From the NCBI GenBank assembly GCA_017562135.1, contig QEYB01000999.1:1-64000 (forward strand): a stretch of DNA of 64,000 nucleotides, read 5' to 3'. A program made the position numbers and the translations under genes. This DNA is from Dipylidium caninum (taxonomy: Eukaryota; Platyhelminthes; Cestoda; Cyclophyllidea; Dipylidiidae). The notes below the pieces were generated by a model. It did no database searches. It saw nothing but the letters and a program-made list of their open reading frames with translations, and was not told the DNA's origin. Within the stretch, counting starts at the first letter, position 1, and each line of letters begins with the position of its first letter. Positions 13,801 to 25,267 of this stretch are shown piece after piece.

Positions 13801-16800
13801 CTTAGCTGAGAAGGAAAAAAGGCCCTGCTCGGTGCTCGCTGGTCAAATCACCGTAAATTATCACACGGCCGCAGTTTAGCTTTCACCAAGTCATCTGGTG
13901 ACAACCATCCGTCATCATTCAACTGTCAAATCGGTCCAGTCGGAACTGCAGGCACATCTCTCCTACTGAGAAGGAAGCAAGGCCTGCTCGGTCGCATTGC
14001 GAAGCTCTGCCTCATCACCGTAAATTATCCACGGCCGCAGTTTGAGACTTGCACCAAGTCATCCCTCCCAGGACAACCAACGACAAAAACTCTTGGTCAT
14101 CATTCCGCGAATGTCAACTCGGTCCATTCCGGAACCTTCTGCGTTGGAGTTCGAGACCTGCAGTAAAACACATCTCTCCTAAGCTGAGAAGGAAAGCAAC
14201 AAGGCCTGCTCGGTCGATTGCGAGTGTTCAGCTCATGTCATCACCGTTTGGAAAATTATCACACGGCCGACAGTTTGAGACTTGCACCAAGTCATCCTCC
14301 CAGGTGACAACCAACGAAAACTCTTGCGTCATCAATTTCCGCCACAACTCGGTTCCATTCCGGAACCTTCTGCACCCTGCAGTTAAAAACACATCTCTCC
14401 TAAGCTGAGAAGGAAGCAACAAAGGCCTGCTCGGTCGATTGCGAGTGTCAAGCTCTGTCATCACCGTAAATTATCACACGGCCGCAGTTTGAAGACTTGC
14501 ACCAAAAGTCATCCCTCCCAAAGGTGACAACCAACGACAAACTCTTGGTCATCATTCCGCCAATGTCAACTCCGGTCCATTCCGGAACCTTCTGCGTTGG
14601 AGTTTTCGAGACCTGCAGTAAAAACACATCTCTCCTAAGCTGAGAAGGAAGCAACAAGGACTGCTCGGTCGATTGCGAGTGTCAGCTTCTGTCATCACCG
14701 TAAATTATCAGACGGCCGCAGTTTGAGACTTGCACCAAGTCATCCCTCCCAAGGTGACAACCAACGACAAACTCTTGGTCATCATTCCGGCGAATGTCAA
14801 CTCGGTCCATCCGCGAACCTTCTGCGTTGAGTTCGAGACCTGCAAGTAAACACATCTCTCCTAAGCTGAGAAGGAAGCAACAAGGCCTGCTCGGTCGATT
14901 GCGAGTGTCAGCTCTGTCATCACGTAAATTATCACACGGCCGCAGTTTGAGACTTGCACCAAGTCATCCCTCCCAAGGTGACAACCAACGACAAACTCTT
15001 GGTCATCATTCCGCCAATGTCAACTCGGTCCATTCCGGAACCTTCTGCGTTGAGTTCGAGACCTGCACCAAAACACATCTCTCCTAAGCTGAGAAGGAAA
15101 GCAACAAGGCCTGCCTCGGTCGATTGCGAGTGTCAGCTCTGTCATCACCGTAAATTATCACACGGCCGCAGTTTGAGACTTGCACCAAGTCATCCCTCCC
15201 AAGGTGACAACCAACGACAAACTCTTTGGTCATCATTCCGCCAATGTCAACTCGGTCCATTCCGGAACCTTCTGCGTTGGAAGTTCGAGACCTGCAGTAA
15301 AACACATCTCTCCTAAGCTGAGAAGGAAGCAACAAGGCCTGCTCGGTCGATTGCGAGTGTCAGCTCTGTCATCACCGAAATTATCACACGGCCGCAGTTT
15401 GAGACTTGCACCAAGTCATCCCTCCCAAGGTGACAACCAACGACAAACTCTTTGGTCATCATTCCGCCAATGTCAACTCGGTCCATTCCGGAACCTTCTG
15501 CGTTGAAGTTCGAGACCTGCAAAAACACATCTCTCCTAAGCTGAGAAGGAAGCAACAAGGCCTGCTCGGTCGATTGCGAGTGTCAGCTCTGTCATCACCG
15601 TAAATTATCAGACGGCCGCAGTTTGAGACTTGCACCAAGTCATCCCTCCCAAGGTGACAACCAACGACAAACTCTGCAACGTTTCCGGAACCTTCTGCGT
15701 TGGAGTTTTCGAGACCTGCAAAAACACATCTCTCCTAAGGCTGAGAAGGAAGCAACAAGGCCTGCTCGGTCGATTGCGAGTGTCAGCTCTGTCATCACCG
15801 TAAATTATCACACGGCCGCAGTTTGAGACTTGCACCAAGTCATCCCTCCCAAGGTGACAACCAACGACAAAACTCTTGGTCATCATTCCGCCAATGTCAA
15901 CTCGGTCCATTCCGGAACCTTCTGCGTTGAAGTTTCGAGACCTGCAGTAAAACACATCTCTCCTAAGCTGAGAAGGAAGCAACAAGGCCTGCTCGGTCGA
16001 TTGCGAGTGTCAGCTCTGTCATCACCGTAAATTATCACACGGCCGCAGTTTGAGACTTGCACCAAGTCATCCCTCCCAAGGTGGACAAACCAACGACAAA
16101 ACTCTTGGTCATCATTCCGTCCAATGTCAACTCGGTCCATTCCGGAACCTTCTGCGTTGAAGTTTCGAGACCTGCAGTAAAAACACATCTCTCCTAAGCT
16201 GAGAAGGAAGCAACAAGGCCTGCTCGGTCGATTGCGAGTGTCAGCTCTGTCATCACCGTAAATTATCACACGGCCGCAGTTTGAGACTTGCACCAAGTCA
16301 TCCCTCCCAAGGTGACAACCAACGACAAACTCTTGGTCATCATTCCGCCAATGTCAACTCGGTCCATTCCGGAACCTTCTGCGTTGGAAGTTCGAGACCT
16401 GCTGTAAAACACATCTTCTCCTAAGCTGAGAAGGAAGCAACAAGGCCTGCTCGGTCGATTGCGAGTGTCAGCTCTGTCATCACCGTAAATTATCACACGG
16501 CCGCAGTTTGAGACTTGCACCAAGTCATCCCTCCCAAGGTGACAACCAACGACAAACTCTTGGTCATCATTCCGCCAATGTCAACTCGGTCCATTCCGGA
16601 ACCTTCTGCGTTGAAGTTCGAGACCTGCAGTAAAACACATCTCTCCTAAGCTGAGAAGGAAGCAACAAGGCCTGCTCGGTCGATTGCGAGTGTCAGCTCT
16701 GTCATCACCGTAAATTATCACACGGCCGCAGTTTGAGACTTGCACCAAGTCATCCCTCCCAAGGTGACAACCAACGACAAACTCTTGGTCATCATTCCGC

Positions 16801-19800
16801 CAATGTCAACTCGGTCCATTCCGGAACCTTCTGCGTTGAAGTTCGAGACCTTGCAGTAAAACACATCTCTCCTAAGCTGAGAAGGAAGCAACAAGGCCTG
16901 CTCGGTCGATTGCGAGTGTCAGCTCTGTCATCACCGTAAATTATCACACGGCCGCAGTTTGAGACTTGCACCAAGTCATCCCTCCCAAGGTGACAACCAA
17001 CGACAAACTCTTGGTCATCATTCCGCCAATGTCAACTCGGTCCATTCCGGAACCTTCTGCGTTGAAGTTCGAGACCTGCAGTAAAACACATCTCTCCTAA
17101 GCTGAGAAGGAAGCAACAAGGCCTGCTCGGTCGATTGCGAGTGTCAGCTCTGTCATCACCGTAAATTATCAACACGGCCGCAGTTTGAGACTTGCACCAA
17201 GTCATCCCTCCCAAGGTGACAACCAACGACAAACTCTTGGTCATCATTCCGCCAATGTCAACTCCATCCATTCCGGAACCTTGTGCGTTGGAGTTCGAGA
17301 CCTGCACCAAAACACATCTCTCCTAAGCTGAGAAGGAAGCAACAAGGCCTGCTCGGTCGATTGCGAGTGTCAGCTCTGTCATCACCGTAAATTATCACAC
17401 GGCCGCAGTTTGAGACTTGCACCAAGTCATCCCTCCCAAGGTGACAACCAACGACAAACTCTTGGTCATCATTCCGCCAATGTCAACTCGGTCCATTCCG
17501 GAACCTTCTGCGTTGGAGTTCGAGACCTGCACCAAAACACATCTCTCCTAAGCTGAGAAGGAAGCAACAAGGCCTGCTCGGTCGATTGCGAGTGTCAGCT
17601 CTGTCATCACCGTAAATTATCACACGGCCGCAGTTTGAGACTTGCACCAAGTCATCCCTCCCAAGGTGACAACCAACGACAAACTCTTGGTCATCATTCC
17701 GCCAATGTCAACTCGGTCCATTCCGGAACCTTCTGCGTTGGAGTTCGAGACCTGCAGTAAAACACATCTCTCCTAAGCTGAGAAGGAAGCAACAAGGCCT
17801 GCTCGGTCGATTGCGAGTGTCAGCTCTGTCATCACCGTAAATTATCACACGGCCGCAGTTTGAGACTTGCACCAAGTCATCCCTCCCAAGGTGACAACCA
17901 ACGACAAACTCTTGGTCATCATTCCGCCAATGTCAACTCGGTCCATTCCGGAACCTTCTGCGTTGAAGTTCGAGACCTGCTGTAAAACACATCTCTCCTA
18001 AGCTGAGAAGGAAGCAACAAGGCCTGCTCGGTCGATTGCGAGTGTCAGCTCTGTCATCACCGTAAATTATCACACGGCCGCAGTTTGAGACTTGCACCAA
18101 GTCATCCCTCCCAAGGTGACAACCAACGACAAACTCTTGGTCATCATTCCGCCAATGTCAACTCGGTCCATTCCGGAACCTTCTGCGTTGGAGTTCGAGA
18201 CCTGCAAGTAAAACACATCTCTCCTAAGCTGAGAAGGAAGCAACAAGGCCTGCTCGGTCGATTGCGAGTGTCAGCTCTGTCATCACCGTAAATTATCACA
18301 CGGCCGCAGTTTGAGACTTGCACCAAGTCATCCCTCCCAAGGTGACAACCAACGACAAACTCTTGGTCATCATTCCGCCAATGTCAACTCGGTCCATTCC
18401 GGAACCTTCTGCGTTGAAGTTCGAGACCTGCAGTAAAACACATCTCTCCTAAGCTGAGAAGGAAGCAACAAGGCCTGCTCGGTCGATTGCGAGTGTCAGC
18501 TCTGTCATCACCGTAAATTATCACACGGCCGCAGTTTGAGACTTGCACCAAGTCATCCCTCCCAAGGTGACAACCAACGACAAACTCTTGGTCATCATTC
18601 CGCCAATGTCAACTCGGTCCATTCCGGAACCTTCTGCGTTGAAGTTCGAGACCTGCAGTAAAACACATCTCTCCTAAGCTGAGAAGGAAGCAACAAGGCC
18701 TGCTCGGTCGATTGCGAGTGTCAGCTCTGTCATCACCGTAAATTATCACACGGCCGCAGTTTGAGACTTGCACCAAGTCATCCCTCCCAAGGTGACAACC
18801 AACGACAAACTCTTGGTCATCATTCCGCCAATGTCAACTTCGGTCGAGACATTCCGGAAAGGAAGCCTTCTGCGTTGAAGTTCGAGACCTGCAGTAAAAC
18901 ACATCTCTCCTAAGCTGAGAAGGAAGCAACAAGGCCTGCTCGGTCGATTGCGAGTGTCAGCTCTGTCATCACCGTAAATTATCACAACGGCCGCAGTTGA
19001 GACTTGCACCAAGTCATCCCTCCCAAGGTGAACAACCAACGACAAACTCTTGGTCATCATTCCGCCAATGTCAACTCGGTCCATTCCGGAACCTTCTGCG
19101 TTGAAGTTCGAGACCTGCAGTAAAACACATCTCTCCTAAGCTGAGAAGGAAGCAACAAGGCCTGCTCGGTCGATTGCGAGTGTCAGCTCTGTCATCACCG
19201 TAAATTATCACACGGCCGCAGTTTGAGACTTGCACCAAGTCATCCCTCCAGGTGACAACCAACGACAAACTCTTGGTCAAAATTCCGCCAATGTTCAACT
19301 CGGTCCATTCCGGAACCTTCCTGCGTTGAAGTTCGAGACCTGCAGTAAAACACATCTCTCCTAAGCTGAGAAGGAAGCAACAAGGCCTGCTCGTCGATTG
19401 CGAGTGTCAGCTCTGTCATCACCGTAAATTATCACACGGCCGCAGTTTGAGACTTGCACCAAGTCATCCCTCCCAAGGTGACAACCAACGACAAACTCTT
19501 GGTCATCATTCCGCCAATGTCAACTCGGTCCATTCCGGAACCTTCTGCGTTGAAGTTCGAGACCTGCAGTAAAACACATCTCTCCTAAGCTGAGAAGGAA
19601 GCAACAAGGCCTGCTCGGTCGATTGCGAGTGTCAGCTCTGTCATCACCGTAAATTATCACACGGCCGCAGTTTGAGACTTGCACCAAGTCATCCCTCCCA
19701 AGGTGACAACCAACGACAAACTCTTGGTCATCATTCCGCCAATGTCAACTCGGTCCATTCCGGAACCTTCTGCGTTGAAGTTCGACCTGCAGTAAAAACA

Positions 19801-20330
19801 CATCTCTCCTAAGCTGAGAAGGAAGCAACAAGGCCTGCTCGGTCGATTGCGAGTGTCAGCCTCTGTCATCACCGTAAATATAGTATAGCACACGGCCGCA
19901 GTTTGAGACTTGCACCAAAGTCATCCCTCCAAGGTTGACAACCAACGACAAAACTCTTGGTCATCATTCTGCAGAATGTCAACTCGTCCATTTCCGGAAT
20001 ACCTTCGCGTTGGAGTTCGAGACCTGCAGTAAAAACACATCTCTCCTAAGCTGAGAAGGAAGCAACAAGGCCTGCTCGGTCGATTGCGAGTGTCAGCTCT
20101 GTTCATCACCGTAAATTTATCACACGGAGCGCAGTTTGAGACTTGCACCAAGTCATCCTCCCAAGGTGACAACCAACGACAAACTCTTGGTCTTCATTCC
20201 GCCAATGTCAACTCGGCCCTTCCGTAACCTTCTGCGTTGGAGTTCGAGACCTGCACCACAACACATCTCTCCTAAGCTGAGAAGGAAGCAACAAGGCCTG
20301 GTCAGTTGTTTGGGAGTGTCAGCTCTGTCG
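13801..20330. repeat. Satellite 2: tandem array of a 225-bp unit, about 29 copies
   Basis: The unit is unrelated to satellite 1 and abuts it with no spacer at about 13800. The GGCCGCAG landmark recurs at 17401, 17626 and 17851, which is exactly 225 bp each time. Landmarks within a unit are CGGCCG (an EagI site), CCCTCCCAAGGTGACAACCA, ATTCCGGAACCTTCT, and CTAAGCTGAGAAGGAAGC. Copies from about 16.3 to 18.8 kb are nearly identical. Both array ends (13.8-15 kb and 18.8-20.3 kb) carry indels and substitutions. Minus-strand ORFs such as those at 15883-16296 only reflect a unit of 75 codons with an open frame. Confidence 0.97.
14130..20230. promoter_or_regulatory. Heat-shock-element-like motif repeated once per satellite-2 unit
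   Basis: Nearly every 225-bp unit contains ATTCCGGAACCTTCT, a perfect match to the three-block heat-shock element nTTCnnGAAnnTTCn (TTC-CG-GAA-CC-TTC). I count about 23-24 intact copies out of about 29 units, spaced 225 bp apart. Disrupted copies lie near 13.93 kb, 14.81 kb, 17.27 kb (TTC to TTG), 18.85 kb (insertion), 19.99 kb and 20.21 kb. The match to the motif is seen directly. Binding by HSF is inference from the known HSE consensus. Confidence 0.6.
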
Positions 20331-23300
20331 TCTTACTATATAATGCGAATAACCTGCACTAGTGGGCATATGTTAACATGCCTACTTTAATCAAATCAGT
20401 AGCATACCTCTGTGCCTCCGTGACAGTGACTCTGCCTCAGGCGTAAAGAGGGAAGTCCTCCTTCTGACTCTTTGATAGCTCCAACAGCTCAGTCTAAGAT
20501 GCAGCTACTAGGTGCTGGTACAATAACGCCGCTCAGACAGATTTCATGCTCACAACTCACCGTCACAAATCCAGCCCTCCACAATCTTCGTCCTCAGTGC
20601 GGTGCCTGAGATGTCCTGGACAAAAGACTTCTCCCATTGCACCCACGCACTACGCCATCTTCGCACACTTTACAGACCGCTGACGTCAATGGGGAGGGGG
20701 GGGGGGGGCGCTGCACTTGCCGAGGTTGTTACTCCCTGAGTCACGTATAGTTGAAAGCTTTCGACCCAATTGACTTTCGATTACCTGCACAAACAATCAC
20801 GTTATAACCTGCTTTAAGCCAAAATATCCAGTGTCCCCCCTCTCTAGTCCACCTATAATCCTTCGTCCCATGTGTCCCATTCATTTGGTGGTCAAGGAAT
20901 AGGTATGCTATTAAGTCGCTTATAGACGCGTGAAATACGGGAAAAAATTCGTCAAATGGCCTACCCTCAACATCACTTTACCTCATCATCAACGCATTCA
21001 GTATGGGCGAAAAGCCTATAGCAGGCGCTATGACTTTGATGATTCACAAAAATTTTTCACCGAAATGCTACATAGAAGTCCTGTGGATGTCTTAGCCCTC
21101 GTTAATTTTTACTCCTCACCTCCCAAAACCTCTCTACTTCAACCAAATCAGTAGGATGTCTCTGTACCTCAAAGGTCACTGACTCATCGTCAGGTGCAGC
21201 AACTAAGAAGGTCTCCTACTCGCCTTGTCTACGACTATGCCATGAAAATATCCGTCTTTGGCTTGTGTTTCTAAACCACGCCTTACGTAAAATACGAAAT
21301 AACATGCACTAGAGGGCATATGTTTAACATGCCTACTTTAATCAAAATCAGTAGCATACCTCTGTGCCTCCGTGACAGTGACTCAGCCTCAGGCGTAAAG
21401 AGGGAAGTCCTCCGCTTCTGACTCTTGATAGCCTCACAGCTTCAGTCTAAGATGCAGCTACTAGGTGCTGGTACAATAACGCCGCTCAGACAGATTATGC
21501 TTCACAACTCACCGTCACAAATCCAGCCCTCCACAATCTTCGTCCTCAGTGCGGTGCCTGAGATGTCCTGGAACAAAGACCTTCTCCCATTGCACCCCAC
21601 GCACTACGCCACGCCATCTTCGCACACCTTTACACCGCTGACCGTCACGCTGCACTTGCCCGAGGTTGTTTACTCCCTGAGTCACGTAATAGTTGAAAGC
21701 TTTCGACCCAATTGAACTTTCGATTACCTGCAACAAAACAATCACGTTATACCTGCTTTTAAGCCAAAATAATCCAGTTGTCCCCCCTCTCTAGTCCACC
21801 TATATCCTTCGTCATGTTCCCATTCCATTTGGTGGTCCAAGGAAAGTATGCTATTAAGTCGCTTATAGACGCGTGAAATACGGGAAAAAATTCGTCAATG
21901 GCCTACCCTCATCATCACTATTAGGCTCATCATCACGCATCAGTATGGGCGAAAAGCCCTATAGCAGGCGCTATGACTTGATGATTCACAAAAAATTTTT
22001 CACCGAAATGCTACATAGAAGCCCTGTGGATGTCCTTAGCCCTCGTTAATTTTTACTCCTCACCTCCCAAAACCTCTCTACTTCAACCAAATCAGTAGGA
22101 TGTCTCTGTACCTCAAGTCACTGACTCATCGTCAGGTGCACAACTAAGAAGGTCTCCTACTCGCCTTGTCTACGACTATGCCATGAAAATATCCGTCTTT
22201 GGCTTGTGTTTCTACCACGCCTTACCGTAAAAATACGAATAACCATGCACTAGAGGGCATATGTTAACAATGCCTACTTTAATCAAAATCAGTAGCATAC
22301 CTCTGTGCCTCCGTGACAGTGACTCAGCCTCAGGCGTAAAGAGGGAAGTCCTCCCTTCTGACTCTTGATAGCCTCACAGCTCAGTCTAAGATGCAGCTAC
22401 TAGGTGCTGGTACAATAACGCCGCTCAGACAGATTCATGCTCACAACTCACCGTCACAAATCCAGCCCTCCACAATCTTCGTCCTCAGTGCGGTGCCTGA
22501 GATGTCCTGGACAAAGACTTCTCCCATTGCACCCCACGCACTACGCCATCTTCGCACACCTTTACACCGCTGACGTCACGCTGCACTTGCCGAGGTTGTT
22601 ACTCCCTGAGTCACGTATAGTTGAAAGCTTTCGACCCAATTGACTTTCGATTACCTGCACAAACAATCACGTTATACCTGCTTTAAGCCAAAATATCCAG
22701 TGTCCCCCCTCTCTAGTCCACCTATATCCTTCGTCCATGTGTCCCATTCATTTGGTGGTCAAGGAAAGTATGCTATTAAGTCGCTTATAGACGCGTGAAA
22801 TACGGGAAAAAATTCGTCAATGGCCTACCCTCAACATCACTTTACCTCATCATCAACGCATCAGTATGGGCGAAAGCCCTATAGCAGGCGCTATGACTTT
22901 GATGATTCACAAAAATTTTTCACCGAAATGCTACATAGAAGTCCTGTGGATGTCTTAGCCCTCGTTAATTTTTACTCCTCACCTCCCAAAACCTCTCTAC
23001 TTCAACCAAATCAGTAGGATGTCTCTGTACCTCAAGGTCACTGACTCATCGTCAGGTGCACAACTAAGAAGGTCTCCTACTCGCCTTGTCTACGACTATG
23101 CCATGAAAATATCCGTCTTTGGCTTGTGTTTCTACCACGCCTTACCGTAAAATACGAATAACATGCACTAGAGGGCATATGTTAACATGCCTACTTTAAT
23201 CAAATCAGTAGCATACCTCTGTGCCTCCGTGACAGTGACTCAGCCTCAGGCGTAAAGAGGGAAGTCCTCCCTTCTGACTCTTGATAGCCTCACAGCTCAG

Positions 23301-23470
23301 TCTAAGATGCAGCTACTAGGTGCTGGTACAATAACGCCGCTCAGACAGATTCATGCTCACAACTCACCGTCACAAATCCAGCCCTCCACAATCTTCGTCC
23401 TCAGTGCGGTGCCTGAGATGTCCTGGACAAAGACTTCTCCCATTGCACCCCACGCACTACGCCATCTTCG
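20331..23470. repeat. Satellite 3: ~918-bp tandem unit, about 3.4 copies
   Basis: The motif GCACTAG(A/T)GGGCATATG recurs near 20358, 21308, 22249 and 23167. The spacings are 950, 941 and 918 bp. The two left copies are longer because of small insertions, including a 20-bp G-rich one at 20689. Copies are otherwise almost identical. The array begins right after the last degenerate satellite-2 unit and stops mid-unit near 23470, after CGCCATCTTCG. Each copy can encode a 60-70 aa ORF (20930-21154, 22820-23017), but copy 2 breaks this frame and no homology was recognised. I do not call it a gene. Confidence 0.93.
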
Positions 23471-24110
23471 TGACCCTCCGATTGACACCTCCTCCCAACA
23501 GCGCAGACTCATTCAGTAGTCAGGGATGAGGAGACGGAGACGATGGTCTACCTCCACTCAATTACTACCATTCACTATTGATAGATAGTGAAGAGTGATG
23601 ATGAACCTTCGCAGTGACCAATAGCTGTTTTCAAAAATTTTCTCCAATTGTGCGTCAAAATTGACCGAAGGGAAGGGTGTCCACTCTTGAAGACGCCTCC
23701 ACAATGCCACGACGGTGTAGGTGATGCGTCCTCGGCAATAAAAACACGTCTAGCCTCGTGCCACCGCACGGACACGAATCCGACCGCCTCAATACAGAGA
23801 CCAATATGTTGCAAGTATTTATATACTCTGAAGATGACTACTCATCGGAGTTCGTGAAAAGAATTCTCGAGAATGTTCGAAAATCGTTTGAACTGTCATC
23901 AATATCAGTAAGATATGCGAGTTTTGATCACGAATTATTGGAAATTTTTGTTAGAATTGAGGAAAATCAATAAGGTAGACGAGATGAGACAAGTTCAGGA
24001 TTGCAGGAAAGTTCTAGATTCATTCAAAATGAGGTAAATTAGGAAGAAATTTCGAATTGGTACTGTGAATAAGAAGAAAGAGAGGAATATAACTAAGTGA
24101 AGAACCGAAA
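23471..24110. other. Intergenic, no recognised feature
   Basis: Unique sequence just outside the satellite block. Short ORFs overlap on both strands at 23575-23973 without splice signals or recognised homology. I see nothing to annotate. Confidence 0.6.
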
Positions 24111-24299
24111 AACTCTACTGTAACGAGGATGTGCTAATTCTCGCAATACCACATCCTTTCCAATGATTCTAAGACGATGCTTTCCCCACCAATGTGCCAA
24201 GTCTCATCAGCTCACTTACATGTCCGCGCTCTATTTTAACATAAAATCTAGCTAAATACACCTTCAACAGAAGTCATGTTTCGTTTCAAACACATCGAT

Positions 24300-24530
24300 T
24301 CACATAAAAGCCGTATTTTCAAGATCCTTTCGAAGACAATGTTTCCCCATCAAGGTCTCCGCCCATCAACAATACTTCAACGTCCCACACACTCACTCAG
24401 ACCCTTCTTCAACGCGAGACATCGTCTTTTGTCTCCGACTAACCAATACTCTAAATACATGAGGCATCCGAGTGCTATGGAAGACAAAACTTATCAACGC
24501 ATGTCTCGCAACACATCAAATCACTTTAGG
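24300..24530 (+). repeat. Orphan, diverged satellite-1 monomer
   Basis: This stretch follows the order of the satellite-1 unit at low identity. It has GAAGACAATGTTTCCCCA (satellite: AAGACAATGCTTTGCCCA), then CACACTCACTCAGACCCTTC with TTCAACGCGAGACATCGTCT (satellite: TCCCTCACTCCACCCTTCTT, CAACTCAACACTTCGTCT). It ends CATCCGAGTGCTATGGAAGAC (satellite: GCGAGTGCCTTGCCAAGAC). A second partial match, AAGACGATGCTTTCCCCACCA, lies at about 24170. The 97-aa ORF at 24276-24569 is therefore repeat-derived. It sits about 10.5 kb from the main array with two other satellites in between, so it is likely an old dispersed copy. Confidence 0.65.
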
Positions 24531-24599
24531 ACAACAAGCACACTTGTAAAGCAATTAAAAACTCCATAAAAAGCATCATATATAACAGCACGACACTAC

Positions 24600-25260
24600 C
24601 TACATGACCGTCAGGGTGGCATGTATTATGAAACTACTGATGGCATCAGGTAGTATCGGGAAACAAGTTTGTTCAATTCCTACTATAGTACAAAATAGCT
24701 TATTTCTCCCTAATGTGACTCCACATAGTGGGGATATGAGCTGCGATATTGTTAATTGGCGAATGTAGACTATGGTAATGTGCGAGGAGACGGGCGAGGC
24801 CTAAAAAACAAGGTGGGTCGACGTCTGGGATGGCTTTAGTATATATACCCAAACACGCTGTGACGGCCTACTTAAATTATCACGGGAAAATATGGTTTTA
24901 CTCCGGTCTATCGATAAATCCGACGGGATGACAGGACTGGAGTAGTCTCACTTTCTCTTCTCCAGTCTGTTGACAATAGCACATTTGTCCCGCCCCATGA
25001 TGCAAGGCTTCGAGACGGGAGAATCGTGGGTCTGCGCAGAGTGGCCCCAACCACGGGCCCCCAACCGAGTAACCAGGATCATCAATCCTACCTAGTCTCT
25101 AGCAGTAATACGACAAGCAAAACCTGTTGGCAATTAAGAGCACACCAATAATCGACATACTGAGGAAATTTTAGATTCCCAAGTGTTTGCGCCGCGCTTT
25201 ATCATTGGACCAATGAAAAAACTGACGATAAACAACGCTCCGTCCTACAGTCTGAAAGGC
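24600..25260. other. Intergenic, no recognised feature
   Basis: Unique sequence without an ORF of note, an RNA gene or a repeat that I can support. Confidence 0.6.
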
Positions 25261-25267
25261 TACATAG

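Noticed and set aside
6..13809. Dozens of 60-400 aa ORFs on both strands
   Set aside because: All are frames through the 183-bp satellite; they repeat the same 61-residue pattern and break at every indel.
14049..20390. ORFs of 60-137 aa with recurring NCGRVIIYGDDRADTRNR
   Set aside because: Frames through the 225-bp satellite, identical from copy to copy, without promoters or splice sites of their own.
20681..20692. TGACGTCAATGGG resembling a viral or vector promoter motif
   Set aside because: Only 13 bases match, most of them the CRE palindrome that belongs to the satellite unit; the rest is a G-run insertion.
20930..23017. Gene in satellite 3 (DFDDSQKFFTEMLHRSPVDV frame)
   Set aside because: Frame is broken in copy 2 by small indels, no homology was recognised, and it recurs only because the unit is duplicated.
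1..23470. CRISPR array
   Set aside because: Units are contiguous with no unique spacers between short repeats, and the rest of the window is clearly eukaryotic.
24276..24569. 97-aa ORF as a gene
   Set aside because: It lies almost wholly inside the diverged satellite-1 monomer.
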